Origin: JAAXVQ01 sp964604705
GTDB lineage: Bacteria; Oederibacteriota; JAAXVQ01
Direction: 5' to 3'
Assembly: GCA_964604705.1 (NCBI GenBank)
Contig: CAZSAP010000005.1
Coordinates: forward strand, 1-64,000
DNA length: 64,000 nucleotides
Positions 47,036 through 57,062 of this stretch are shown here, in pieces. A program made the position numbers and the translations under genes. Below the pieces are notes generated by a model. That model ran no database searches and had not been told where the DNA came from. It worked only from the letters and a program-made list of their open reading frames with translations. The first letter of the stretch is position 1; every line of letters starts with the position of its first letter.

Positions 47036-49582
47036 ATGAAGAAAAAACTATTTTTATTTGGGCTTATCTTTATTTTAGGTAGTCAATCACTATATTCACA
47101 TGCATATGTTTCTAATCAAGTTCCAGATGTTGTATTGTCGGGAGTTAGTGCACCGCAAGGGATTTGCAGTGATGGTCAAAAATTATTTGTTTCTAATGGC
47201 AATGTATATATATATAATTCTCTCCCTACAACGAACAGTGTATCACCTAATGTAAGTTTAGATTCTATAGGGCTAAATAGTGCGCTGGGTGTATATAGCG
47301 ATGGGACGAAACTATTTATTGCAGATACAGGTAATTATCGGGTTTTGATTTATAATTCTATTCCTGTGGCAAATAACTTGATGCCGGATATTGTCTTAAG
47401 CCAGTCTGCTTACCCATATGACGTTTCTGGGAATGGAACTAAGCTGTTTGTTACAGGTCCGGCGAACGGATGCTTGATATATAATTCAATCCCAATCAAT
47501 GGGAGTGCGACACCGGATGTTAATCTGAACGGTTTATCTTCTCCGTGTTCAGCAGCATCAGATGGAACGAAATTAATAGTTGCTAATCAGGGTAGTGGTC
47601 AGATATTTATTTATAACTCGATTCCTACAACAAATGCTACGTCACCGAATGTAATTATCTCAGGGTTTAATGTGAATTATAATATTGGCGTTGCATGTAA
47701 GAATGGAAAATTATTTGTTTCCGAAGCTGGCAATAATCGTATTGTATGTTTTAGCTCAATTCCCACAAGTAGTTGTGATATATCTTCTGCTACTTCAATT
47801 ATCAATGGTTTGAATTTTCCTAAACAAATAAGCTTTGATGGGGTTAGGCTATGTGTCGCTGATCAAGTTAGTAATAAGGTGAAGCTTTTTTTCCCTGCTC
47901 AAGTAGCAAACGTGTTTCCAGATTATGGTATGGCTGGAACTTCAACGAAAATAACTACTTTTGGCTTTTGTAATACGTCTGCTATGAAATTGACTCGTTT
48001 TAGTTCGATGGATATTGTAAGTACTGGGGTAGTGAAACAAAATGATTGGACGTACACATATACTTTGGACTTATCCACAGCTGCGCCTAATTATTATGAT
48101 ATCACTATTACCGCTAATACTTTTCCGCGAATCGCGAAGCAGGCATTTTGTGTATTAGCGCCAGTTATAGCCCCAGTTAATTGGCAAATGAACGATATTG
48201 GGGTTTTGGGTGGTGTCACCATTTCAAGTCGGGCTTGTGATTTGAAAGTTGGAGATGCTGATTATGATAATAATCAAGAGCTTTATTTGGTAAATGGTGA
48301 AAATACAATTTATCAAATTAAAAAATATGCTTATGGCTGGAGTAGTCCAATTCCATTATCCGTCACAAATGGAGAAAATTACTCTCAAGTTATGTTCGTG
48401 GATGGAGATGCTGATCAATACTGTGAACTATATGCGGGGACGTTTTCAACCGGTGTTTATCAATTGAAAGGCAATTTATGGATTAAATCGAATCTTGGAA
48501 CTGTGCCATCTGGACTCAATAAAATTTATACTATGACCAAGGCAGATGTGGACCATGATGGAGTAAATGAAATGTATGTTGCTGGTGATACTGGAGTTGT
48601 TTGTCAATGGGTTAACACAGGAACCGCATGGAGTAAGTTCAGTATTCCTGGGTCACCAACTTCGATAATTACAAATATGCTTGTGGCTGGTGATGGTAAT
48701 AATGATTATGAACAAGAACTCTATAGTGCTAATTCGGATAATCGAATTTATCAGTATCGATACAATGGTACATCTTGGCAGGTAACTACTGTTGGACCAG
48801 TTGCTCCGGCGGAGTTAAAAGGCGTCGCAGTAGGGGATGGGGATAATGATGGGACGAAAGAAGTCTATGCGGCGTGCCAAGATGGAAGAATATATCAATA
48901 TAAGTGGAATGGATCTTCCTGGAATTCTTTGTTGGTGTCTATTGGTTCACCCGGGACAGCGGGAATGAATTCAGTTGCAATAAGCGATGGGGATAATGAA
49001 GGTTTAAATGAAATTTTTGCGACATGTAGCGATGGCTCATTATTTATGTATAAAAAAAGTAGTGGAACGTGGACAACTGAAGTTTTAGGAAATGCCGGAA
49101 CTCCACTATATACTTTAACAGTCGGGGATCCGGATAATGATCATCATTTTGAGATTTATGCAATTGGATACAATAATCATTTGTATCAATTTAAGGATTA
49201 TACCGCTCCAACGCCAACGCCAACTGTGACTCCTGTGGTAACGGTTGCACCGACACTTACACCAACGATTACCCCCACTCCATTTTCTCTCGACAAATTC
49301 CTCAAAGTCTACCGCAGTAAAATCAACCCCAACCGTGGTGACTCGGCGATGATCCGTTGGGCGCAACCGCAAAAAGCTCCTGTGACAATCACCGTGTACA
49401 ACATGGTAGGGGAGAAGATTATTACACTCGTGGACCATCAAGAGTATCTGTCAGGGCAACTCAATGAAGTGACTTGGAAGGGTGTCAACTCGTCGGGAAG
49501 TGTGGTCGGCAGCGGTATCTACATTGTGCATATCAAGACCGAGGGGTATGAGACCTACAGTAAAATAGCTGTTATAAAGTAG
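47036..49582 (+). CDS. Secreted protein with NHL-like and FG-GAP propeller repeats and sorting-like tail
   Basis: 848 aa, visibly AT-richer than genes A-D. Signal peptide MKKKLFLFGLIFILGSQSLYSHA. Residues about 25-290 hold six NHL/YncE-like repeats (SDGTKLFIADTGNYRVLIYNSIP...). A short IPT/TIG-like segment follows (about 300-370). Residues about 395-720 hold seven FG-GAP/VCBS repeats with calcium-type acidic loops (VGDADYDNNQELY, ADVDHDGVNEMY, VGDGDNDGTKEVY...), enough for one seven-bladed propeller. A short Thr/Pro linker leads to a tail (INPNRGDS..., VTWKGVNSSGSVVGSGIYIVHI) that departs from the YPNP form. GAGAGGG precedes ATG 47036. TTGAAG-N18-TATATG at 46956-46985 is a weak promoter candidate. 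Probably another surface adhesin-like substrate. Confidence 0.82.
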   Translation: MKKKLFLFGLIFILGSQSLYSHAYVSNQVPDVVLSGVSAPQGICSDGQKLFVSNGNVYIYNSLPTTNSVSPNVSLDSIGLNSALGVYSDGTKLFIADTGNYRVLIYNSIPVANNLMPDIVLSQSAYPYDVSGNGTKLFVTGPANGCLIYNSIPINGSATPDVNLNGLSSPCSAASDGTKLIVANQGSGQIFIYNSIPTTNATSPNVIISGFNVNYNIGVACKNGKLFVSEAGNNRIVCFSSIPTSSCDISSATSIINGLNFPKQISFDGVRLCVADQVSNKVKLFFPAQVANVFPDYGMAGTSTKITTFGFCNTSAMKLTRFSSMDIVSTGVVKQNDWTYTYTLDLSTAAPNYYDITITANTFPRIAKQAFCVLAPVIAPVNWQMNDIGVLGGVTISSRACDLKVGDADYDNNQELYLVNGENTIYQIKKYAYGWSSPIPLSVTNGENYSQVMFVDGDADQYCELYAGTFSTGVYQLKGNLWIKSNLGTVPSGLNKIYTMTKADVDHDGVNEMYVAGDTGVVCQWVNTGTAWSKFSIPGSPTSIITNMLVAGDGNNDYEQELYSANSDNRIYQYRYNGTSWQVTTVGPVAPAELKGVAVGDGDNDGTKEVYAACQDGRIYQYKWNGSSWNSLLVSIGSPGTAGMNSVAISDGDNEGLNEIFATCSDGSLFMYKKSSGTWTTEVLGNAGTPLYTLTVGDPDNDHHFEIYAIGYNNHLYQFKDYTAPTPTPTVTPVVTVAPTLTPTITPTPFSLDKFLKVYRSKINPNRGDSAMIRWAQPQKAPVTITVYNMVGEKIITLVDHQEYLSGQLNEVTWKGVNSSGSVVGSGIYIVHIKTEGYETYSKIAVIK

Positions 49583-49599
49583 TAACTTGCATTTTTTTC

Positions 49600-49633
49600 A
49601 AAGGGGTACGGTTTCGCGCCGTACCCCTTTTTT
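49600..49633 (+). terminator. Intrinsic terminator
   Basis: A perfect stem AAAGGGGTACGG / CCGTACCCCTTT with loop TTTCGCG, followed by further T residues, directly after the gene at 47036. Confidence 0.94.
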
Positions 49634-49965
49634 ATTGTTTGAAAGGTTCTGATGTATTTAAAAAGCCGTAATTTGTTTAATTTATAAGGAAAATCAGGGT
49701 TGTTTTTTTTAAAGGCCGGAATTTTAACGAATTTTCGATATCGCACTTAGGTGCTATATCTCCTGTTCTTTGCTATAGAGGGGGAGGCGGGAGCTAGTTT
49801 TTTATCTTGGAAAGGCTCGAATGTGCAAGTCTTTGTGTTATATTTGAAAAAAAATACCTGTGAAAAAAATATAGGTAATTCATTACCCATGCTTAATTTT
49901 TAAAGCCTTTCGACCGATACTCAAAAATGACGTTGTACATAAAACTGTTCGATTAGAGTAAAAGG
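49634..49965. other. AT-rich intergenic region
   Basis: The only gene-free stretch above 300 nt (to the start at 50053). It holds no credible ORF. One good hairpin is at 49737-49760 (GATAT-C-GCAC-TTAG-GTGC-T-ATATC) and a weaker TACCT/AGGTA pair near 49855-49879. No known RNA class recognised. Confidence 0.5.
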
Positions 49966-49994
49966 TTGACAGGTTTATAAGTTATTTGTAAAAT
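49966..49994 (+). promoter_or_regulatory. Sigma70-type promoter for the 50053 gene
   Basis: TTGACA at 49966-49971, 17-nt spacer, TAAAAT at 49989-49994. Identical hexamers and spacing to the promoter at 19605. Start of transcription is expected near 50001, about 50 nt before the ATG. Confidence 0.7.
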
Positions 49995-50052
49995 GTAGCC
50001 CGTTAGTCTTATTCTAATCATCACGTCAAATAATTTGAAAGGAATGGTGCCG

Positions 50053-53000
50053 ATGTCTATCAAGAAAGGCGTTCCTTGCTCCTCACTAAAAAAATGGATG
50101 GTTTGTTTACTTTTATTATGCTCCAGTCTGGGGGTTCACGCGGCTTGGGCCGCAACGAACTTCCTGGTGATCGCCCCTGGACAAAGCTACACCTCAGGGA
50201 CTGCCCCCAACAGGTACAACCCAGTCACCCAAGTCGCAGGTGAAAGTTTTAATGTTTCCATGTATGCGTACACAGATAACAACAATCTTCCGTATAACAC
50301 GAATGGTGCTTCTACCACCATGGGTTCTAGTTCATCCTCGCCGTCCTTTTCACCTGCTTCACCATCTTTGACTCAGACGTTTGCCACAATCGCTAATAGT
50401 ACTTTTACACCTGTAGTAACAACCCTATATCCGGCCACCAGCGGTTACTATACGCTCACCGCATCCACGAATGTTGGAGCGGGTATTAATGGGGACAGCA
50501 CCACGATTTATGTCCAATCGATCAATCATTTTACAATTTCGGCTGTTGGATTTTCTGCTGGAACAGCAGGGACGCTAACCATTCAAGCTGAAGATTCATC
50601 AAACAACTTATGTGATAAATTTACAGGGCCGACTGCAACCGCAACACTGTCGGTATTAGATGCAGGTGCCAATGGTGCTACGGTTAATTTAGGTACTATT
50701 CAATTCACTAACGGTGTTTATACCACTAGTTCGCTTATTTTGTACCACGCAACACAATACGCACGTTTTCAGGTGGTCAAAAGTGATACTCCAGCAGTAA
50801 CTTCAACCTCTTCCAATGTTGTCATTGCTGCAGGCGCGGCGAATAAGTGGTTGATTATCGGTCCTGGACAATCAATACTAGCGGGTCAAAATGGTGGTAA
50901 TGGTCGCACAGGTGGATCTACGACCACCAGCAGTCAAGTTGCGGGTACGAATTTTAGCCCGAACCCGGTTGTGTATGCATGCGATGCTTACTGGAACACA
51001 GTTACCTCAGCGGCAACAGTTTCACTTGTTTCTTCAGATGGAACCTACTCGAGTTCGCAGGGGTTAGGTGGTTCGAGTTCGGTGACGTTTTCAGGTGTTA
51101 ATATTCATACAGTGGCGGGTACCCCTAGTTTGACAGCATCGGGTGGGGGATTAACCAGCAACATAGATTATGTTCCGTTGACTTCAGCGGTTTTAGACCA
51201 CTTTGCCATAGCCAATGCCTCAGGTGGTCCAGTGGATAATATTGCTACGACCAACGATACAACTCCGGTAGTTGTAAAAGCTTTTGATGTTTACGGGAAT
51301 ACCGTTACCTCTTCGATTGTGGGTACAACACTAACAGTGATGCAAGGGGCCTCACCAGTCACCGTTAATAATCCTTCGAATCTAACTTGGGGACCGACCA
51401 GCCTTACCTTTTCTAGTGGTATCTCAAGCAATAATCTGTTTATTCGTAAGTTTGGAGCGAACTATCTTGTGCGGGTTGCAAATGGGTCGGTGACTTCGGA
51501 TTCGAATTATTTCAATGTTGTTTCGCCATATACACCAGTCAAGTATGTGGTCATCATGCCGGGGCAATCCTACACACCGGGTGAACGGTATGGTACGGTA
51601 TGGGGAAGAAATGCTGCTACGGCGACGAATGTTACGGCTGGTACACCCATTAACGTATCAGTAGTTGTAACCGATACATATGGGAATAAGGTTACCTCTG
51701 TAACCATCAATGCCAATGCCGCTCTGACTCGGACCGATGCAGGTGCAACTTTACCTTCGCCGATTGCCATCGCCAGCGGTAGTGCATATCCGAGTTTTAT
51801 ACTCACGGCTGCTTGGACGAATCCGACTTACCAAGTTATTACCGTATCTGATAGTGTGGCGACCTATTCACAAGCCAACAGTGGGAGCTTTACTGTAGTT
51901 GCTTCTAGCTTGCACCATTTTGCAGTTGGGAACATTGGGGCAACACAGACAGCTGGTTCGGCTTTCAATGCGCAGATCACGGCTCAGGATACGTATAATA
52001 ACCCAGTGACATCCTTTGCAGGTCCAGTGTATATCAGTTGTCCTTTGCTGGACTATCATAGCCCGGAACAATCGGTAATTAATGTTACCGGTGGAACCAA
52101 TGCTTCGGGTGTTACCTGGACCACCAGTGGAGGATTTACAAACGGTGTCTGGTCCAACAATGTAACGGTTTACCGTTCGATCACAACTACAGGTGGAACT
52201 GCCAATTTATTTGTTTCGAGTAATGCCAATGGCACAGGTTTTACTGGTTACAGTTCAGCGTTTACTGTTAATGCAAATAGCATGACCAAGATGTTTATGG
52301 TTGCTCCTGGGCTTCAGTATCGTCCAGGAACGGGCGGTGGTGTTGGAGTTTCAACCGGGGGCTATACCGGGATTCCCGATGCTCAGCAGATGGGTACCGC
52401 GTTCAATGTTACAGTATATGCAACGGATGCCTGGTGGAACCAAGTGCCGGGAATATCGCATGCTTTTCATTTAACCAGTCAGCCCACGACCAGCACGTTT
52501 AACGGATTTGCCGGGGGAACACATCAGTACAATTTTGTAAATGGCGTTTTGAATGTATCGACAAACTTTACCAATGCCGATACCTATACCATTACTGTGG
52601 ATTGTGATACCTTGGGTATCGATGACTATCTGACTGCTTACAATATTGTTGCTATCAGCATTGACCACTTTAAGATTACAGGGTTTGGTGGAGTGGCGTT
52701 GCCCTCGGATTTAATGGCAGGTGTTCCTACCAACGTGAGTATTACTGCGTACTCCACAGCGTTTGAATCTCCGGCTACGATTGCCGGTACGTTTAACGGA
52801 CAAACGAATTTAACCACGTCGAAAGATTATGAAGAACCTTTCCGCGTTATTAGTCCGCAAAGAATAACGTTCAGCGGTGGCGTTTGGTTTGGGCCTGTCA
52901 CGGTCTACCGCCAAGCACCCAGTGGTATGACGATTAACTGCAGTGTTGGAACAGTTGCAGGTTCAACCTCCCTAATAACCGTTCACCACAATGCACGTAA

Positions 53001-55701
53001 AAAGATGCTGATTATTGCTCCTGGTATGAATGCCAAACCGGGTATTGCCCCGGATACATATCCGCCTGGTGGATTCCCAGGCTATGTCGGTAACCCGGTA
53101 ACTTTGGAAGCCGGTGGTGCCAATGGAACCAGTGGTTATACTATGTCTTTCTTCTTGTGCGATGACTATTGGAATGTCATTACCAACACAGCGCAAGGCG
53201 GGAATCACTCCATCAACATTTCTTCTTCTGATCCCTATCCGGCAACCATTAATGGTTCGAATTTGCCCATGAATGTTAATTTAACAACCAATATTGATTA
53301 TCCTGCAGGTGCCTACACCACAACGAACTTTAAGATGTATAAGCTGGGAACCAATGGGTATCAGACGCTAACTGTAAGCGATAACACCGATGGGAGTATG
53401 GCTGCGTTTACCTTAGGTGGCAACGGAGTTCCTCCGATTAATCTTCGCCATACCTTCTTAGCTCGCAACGGTGGAGCTGGAAATACCTATGCTTTTAAAA
53501 TTGATCCTGCTATCCCTGGAGGATTGCCAGGTGGTCATACCTTGGCAGGTGTTCAGTTCTGGTGCACAGTTACTGCGCAAGATCAATTTGGCAATATCAT
53601 GGACAATCGGAATGGCAGTACGGCATTTTCTCCTGCAAATGATGTTAACTTGGGAGCGGGTTCAGGAACCAATACACTCTACCCGACCATTGTGCAACTT
53701 CCGAACAACGGAGTTGGCTACTTTAATCTTACCCTTTATAAAGAATACACTGGGAATAGCATTAACGCGACCTTCTCGGATGTAGATGGAACCCATCGTG
53801 GTTGGTCCAATAGTTTCTATGTTGATTCCAATGTCTTCAGGCGTTTGATTCCCATTGTTCCAGGGATGTCAACGGCTGGTGGCGGTATCTATACATCACA
53901 ACCTCCAACAGAATTTATTGGGTATTCAGGGTCACCCAATGTACAAACAGCAGGTGGTGTAGTCAATTTGCTAGTGTATTCATGCGATATTTACGGAAAC
54001 GTAACCCGTAGTTCCACGGATTATGTTTCAATAACTTCGACAGATATTTTCGCCCCCAATCCGCCAGTAAAACAACTGGCATTAAGTGGCGGGTACGCCG
54101 ATTTCTTCACGATTCCTGCGTATCAATTTACTTTCCACAAGGCGGCCCCTGCATCAATTACCGCGACAGATACATCCAATGGTTCAATATTATCTGGATC
54201 TACACCGTATATGACAGTTAATCCATCTGCCTACTACGGACTAACTACGGTTGCACCTGGTCAGATTCTAGTCGAGGGGAGTGGTAACTCTGGGACCAGT
54301 GGTATTACCGGTGTCGGTGGTGCTGAGAATTGGTATACCGGGGTTACACCTACGTCACCCAAAGCAACCCCGGATAATGTATATGCTGCTTATACAGAGA
54401 TTTCGGGTGTGAATTTCCCGGTAACAATTACTGCCGTCGATGTGTTTGGCAATCGTTGTTTCAGTGTCGCAGACAACTATCGTCTGCAAAGTACCGATGC
54501 GGACGGCAGCGCTTCCCCGCGCATTGGTGTTCCAGTATCTGGAACGTTGGCTTCTGGTATTGCGTGGGCTTATGCGAAGTTGATTAGTATTGGAAATGTT
54601 ATGCTCTATCCAGAAGATGCTACCAATGCCTCTTACACGCGTTCGACACTTTCCACACGTTCAGATATCCGTGTGGTAACACTCGGGGAAACAAACTTCC
54701 GTATTTTTATTAACGGTATCGAATCTTCGGCCGTAAGTGTTCAAGCGGCACCTAAGACATTTACTGTACGGGTTGAAGTTCGAGATGACTATAATAATCA
54801 GGTGGTTGGTTCAGCCAACGTTGGGTATGCATTGACAGTATATACGAATCCGGGTATGAGTATCCCGGGCAATGGAACGTTGGCACTTTCTGGACAAACT
54901 GGAACGCCAGGGCAACCTGTGGTTGGTCAGACTCTAAGTGGTTTCCAGAATTTGGTTGTAACGTATAATGTTTCGGAAACAATTTATATTAAAGTTACTG
55001 AGCTAAACGGTAGTTCTAGACCGACAGCACGAACGTCGACTCAGATTAATGTCTTGGCCGGTGGACCGGCACGTATTGAGATGAGTTCCGATGCTGCCAA
55101 CAACGAATTGCAAGCCAATAAAACCGCTGTTGTCACAGCGCATGTCGTGGATATCAACGGCAATGCGATCCCTGGAGACGTCATCAATTTTACCATCGCA
55201 GATACCTTTGTCAGTCGCTTGTACGAAGCACCCAACCAATTGACAGCTACTGCGGGAATTTCCAATTCGGCAGGAAATGCCGTTGCGGGTTTCTATGCGG
55301 GAGCAGGCAATGAGGCGGCTCGGATCGTTGCAACCTCAAGTCTTGATCCAACTATTTCTGGGTTCTTGGATATGAAGATTAGTGTTACGGAAAATGGCGG
55401 TGTGTATCCCAATCCGTGCAATCCAGCCAGCAATGATCCGAAGAATTGGGCTCATATTGATTACCGTTTGGACAAAGATGCGCCCGTGAAGTTGTACATT
55501 TATACGCTCTTTGGAGATTTGGTCTGGCATAAGGAACTGGCCCAGGGTGCAGATGGAGCCAAGGCAGGGAACAACACGACTATCTGGAACGGTAAGAACG
55601 ACAACGATGTGACCATTGCCAACGGTGGCTACATTGCCGTGGTGAAAGTCAATGATCAGCAGAAGTACCGCTTTAAGATTGGTGTGTACAAAGAGAAATA
55701 A
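50053..55701 (+). CDS. Giant secreted protein of alternating Ig-like repeats with sorting-like tail
   Basis: 1882 aa. Signal peptide SIKKGVPC...VCLLLLCSSLGVHAAWA. Two module types alternate. Type 1 opens with a hydrophobic strand plus PGQ/PGM/PGL (VIAPGQSYTSG, IIGPGQSILAG, VIMPGQSYTPG, MVAPGLQYRPG, IIAPGMNAKPG, PIVPGMSTAGG, TVAPGQILVEG), seven copies, each continuing to a VYACDAYWN-like strand. Type 2 opens with DHF/HHF (INHFTIS, LDHFAIA, LHHFAVG, IDHFKIT, with a diverged fifth). Near the end is a Big_1-like domain (ANKTAVVTAHVVDINGNAIPGD) and the tail VYPNPCNP...WNGKNDNDVTIANGGY. ATG 50053 has AAAGGA 10 nt upstream; a TTG at 50035 is less likely. It precedes a PorV-like gene by 44 nt, suggesting a substrate-transporter pair like that at 16563/18320. 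Confidence 0.85.
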   Translation: MSIKKGVPCSSLKKWMVCLLLLCSSLGVHAAWAATNFLVIAPGQSYTSGTAPNRYNPVTQVAGESFNVSMYAYTDNNNLPYNTNGASTTMGSSSSSPSFSPASPSLTQTFATIANSTFTPVVTTLYPATSGYYTLTASTNVGAGINGDSTTIYVQSINHFTISAVGFSAGTAGTLTIQAEDSSNNLCDKFTGPTATATLSVLDAGANGATVNLGTIQFTNGVYTTSSLILYHATQYARFQVVKSDTPAVTSTSSNVVIAAGAANKWLIIGPGQSILAGQNGGNGRTGGSTTTSSQVAGTNFSPNPVVYACDAYWNTVTSAATVSLVSSDGTYSSSQGLGGSSSVTFSGVNIHTVAGTPSLTASGGGLTSNIDYVPLTSAVLDHFAIANASGGPVDNIATTNDTTPVVVKAFDVYGNTVTSSIVGTTLTVMQGASPVTVNNPSNLTWGPTSLTFSSGISSNNLFIRKFGANYLVRVANGSVTSDSNYFNVVSPYTPVKYVVIMPGQSYTPGERYGTVWGRNAATATNVTAGTPINVSVVVTDTYGNKVTSVTINANAALTRTDAGATLPSPIAIASGSAYPSFILTAAWTNPTYQVITVSDSVATYSQANSGSFTVVASSLHHFAVGNIGATQTAGSAFNAQITAQDTYNNPVTSFAGPVYISCPLLDYHSPEQSVINVTGGTNASGVTWTTSGGFTNGVWSNNVTVYRSITTTGGTANLFVSSNANGTGFTGYSSAFTVNANSMTKMFMVAPGLQYRPGTGGGVGVSTGGYTGIPDAQQMGTAFNVTVYATDAWWNQVPGISHAFHLTSQPTTSTFNGFAGGTHQYNFVNGVLNVSTNFTNADTYTITVDCDTLGIDDYLTAYNIVAISIDHFKITGFGGVALPSDLMAGVPTNVSITAYSTAFESPATIAGTFNGQTNLTTSKDYEEPFRVISPQRITFSGGVWFGPVTVYRQAPSGMTINCSVGTVAGSTSLITVHHNARKKMLIIAPGMNAKPGIAPDTYPPGGFPGYVGNPVTLEAGGANGTSGYTMSFFLCDDYWNVITNTAQGGNHSINISSSDPYPATINGSNLPMNVNLTTNIDYPAGAYTTTNFKMYKLGTNGYQTLTVSDNTDGSMAAFTLGGNGVPPINLRHTFLARNGGAGNTYAFKIDPAIPGGLPGGHTLAGVQFWCTVTAQDQFGNIMDNRNGSTAFSPANDVNLGAGSGTNTLYPTIVQLPNNGVGYFNLTLYKEYTGNSINATFSDVDGTHRGWSNSFYVDSNVFRRLIPIVPGMSTAGGGIYTSQPPTEFIGYSGSPNVQTAGGVVNLLVYSCDIYGNVTRSSTDYVSITSTDIFAPNPPVKQLALSGGYADFFTIPAYQFTFHKAAPASITATDTSNGSILSGSTPYMTVNPSAYYGLTTVAPGQILVEGSGNSGTSGITGVGGAENWYTGVTPTSPKATPDNVYAAYTEISGVNFPVTITAVDVFGNRCFSVADNYRLQSTDADGSASPRIGVPVSGTLASGIAWAYAKLISIGNVMLYPEDATNASYTRSTLSTRSDIRVVTLGETNFRIFINGIESSAVSVQAAPKTFTVRVEVRDDYNNQVVGSANVGYALTVYTNPGMSIPGNGTLALSGQTGTPGQPVVGQTLSGFQNLVVTYNVSETIYIKVTELNGSSRPTARTSTQINVLAGGPARIEMSSDAANNELQANKTAVVTAHVVDINGNAIPGDVINFTIADTFVSRLYEAPNQLTATAGISNSAGNAVAGFYAGAGNEAARIVATSSLDPTISGFLDMKISVTENGGVYPNPCNPASNDPKNWAHIDYRLDKDAPVKLYIYTLFGDLVWHKELAQGADGAKAGNNTTIWNGKNDNDVTIANGGYIAVVKVNDQQKYRFKIGVYKEK

Positions 55702-55745
55702 AGAGAGTTCATTAACTACTCATTTCGCGGAAAGCGGGTGAAGCG

Positions 55746-57005
55746 ATGAAAGTCAAGAATTCGATGTTGCGCAAATTGGTGTTGGGAACGGTGGTTCTGT
55801 CAATGACCTCCATGTCATGGGCAGCCACGGGGGATCATGGGTTGCCGGGAGAATACCTTAGCTATGACGTGGGTGCTCGAGCCGCTGGTATGGGAGGGGC
55901 CATGACGGGTTTGGCAGATGATGTCACAGCCATCATCTACAATCCAGCCGGTTTGGCTTCACAAAATCCAATTCAGTTTGGATTGCAACATGTTATTTTG
56001 TTTGAACAGACTAGCTTTGATTTTTTGGGTTTTGCTATGCCGCTCGAAGGGCTAGGTAATTTTGGTTTAGGATTGGTGTATTTAAATTCAAGTGGGTTTG
56101 ATGTTCGTGATGCAAATTATAATGTAAATAATAATGTTACCAGTTCAATGAGTCAAATGGCGGTACTCTTAAGTTATGCTCGTGATGTTATGATGGGGAT
56201 TTCCGCGGGTGCCAATGTTAAGATCTGCAACGACAATATGTTCGGTCATTCGGGAACCGGGGTGGGCTTGGATCTGGGTGCTTCGTATACACCGATTCCA
56301 GAGTTTCAAGCGGGTTTAACCATAAACAATGCTTTATCGCCTACGGTTTTGGGTGATACGTATCCGGCTGGAATTACTTTAGGCTTAGCCGGTAAGCTTT
56401 TTAATGAAGCGCTTTTAATGGATGTAGATATCAGCAAACAGCTGGCCAACCAAGGTATTAAATGGAAAGCCGGAACGCAAGTGGATGTTTATCAAAACAT
56501 GGCTTTTGTACGTGCTGGACTCGATGATGAAATGCGTGTGGCACTCGGGTTGGGTGGCAAGTATATGAATATCACTGTTGATTATGCCACCAGCATTGAA
56601 GCCTTAGGATTAACCCATAAAGTTTCGGCCGGGTATTCGTTTGGTGGGTTTGAAGTTAAGATCGTGGCCACACCGAAGATCTTTTCACCAGTGGGTATCA
56701 AGAAGACCACAACGTTTGCCATTACCGCAGCTTCCAAATATGCGATTCAGAGTTGGGAATTAAACCTCAAGGATCAAAACGGAGACATTATCCGTTCGTT
56801 TTCGGGAGAGGAGAACCCGCCGAACCAAGTGGTATGGAATGGTAAAGATGACCGTGGTTTGCCGGCTCCAGATGGTTCGTTTAGTGCTCAATTGACCATT
56901 ACCGATATCAACGGTAAAGTCATTAAATCCAATTCGGAAACCGTTCGTATTCAAAGTGCTGTTCCGTTGGGCGACGAGGGAAGCGGACTTGATTTAGGCC
57001 AGTAG
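55746..57005 (+). CDS. PorV/PorQ-family outer-membrane protein with C-terminal FlgD-like Ig domain, second copy
   Basis: 419 aa with the same plan as the protein at 18320: signal peptide ending SMSWA, signature SYDVGARAAGMGGAMTGLADDVTAIIYNPAGLA, beta-barrel strands to about residue 300, then FSPVGIKKTT... and VVWNGKDDRGLPAPDGSFSAQLTITD at the C-terminus. It lies directly after a giant substrate with the sorting-like tail, as the other copy does. Family knowledge suggests an outer-membrane barrel that interacts with exported cargo; the exact role is inference. Confidence 0.83.
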   Translation: MKVKNSMLRKLVLGTVVLSMTSMSWAATGDHGLPGEYLSYDVGARAAGMGGAMTGLADDVTAIIYNPAGLASQNPIQFGLQHVILFEQTSFDFLGFAMPLEGLGNFGLGLVYLNSSGFDVRDANYNVNNNVTSSMSQMAVLLSYARDVMMGISAGANVKICNDNMFGHSGTGVGLDLGASYTPIPEFQAGLTINNALSPTVLGDTYPAGITLGLAGKLFNEALLMDVDISKQLANQGIKWKAGTQVDVYQNMAFVRAGLDDEMRVALGLGGKYMNITVDYATSIEALGLTHKVSAGYSFGGFEVKIVATPKIFSPVGIKKTTTFAITAASKYAIQSWELNLKDQNGDIIRSFSGEENPPNQVVWNGKDDRGLPAPDGSFSAQLTITDINGKVIKSNSETVRIQSAVPLGDEGSGLDLGQ

Positions 57006-57062
57006 GAATGGTGATGTCCCGGTTCTCAAACGCCAAAACCTTAATTCAAAGGGGAATTGCGC

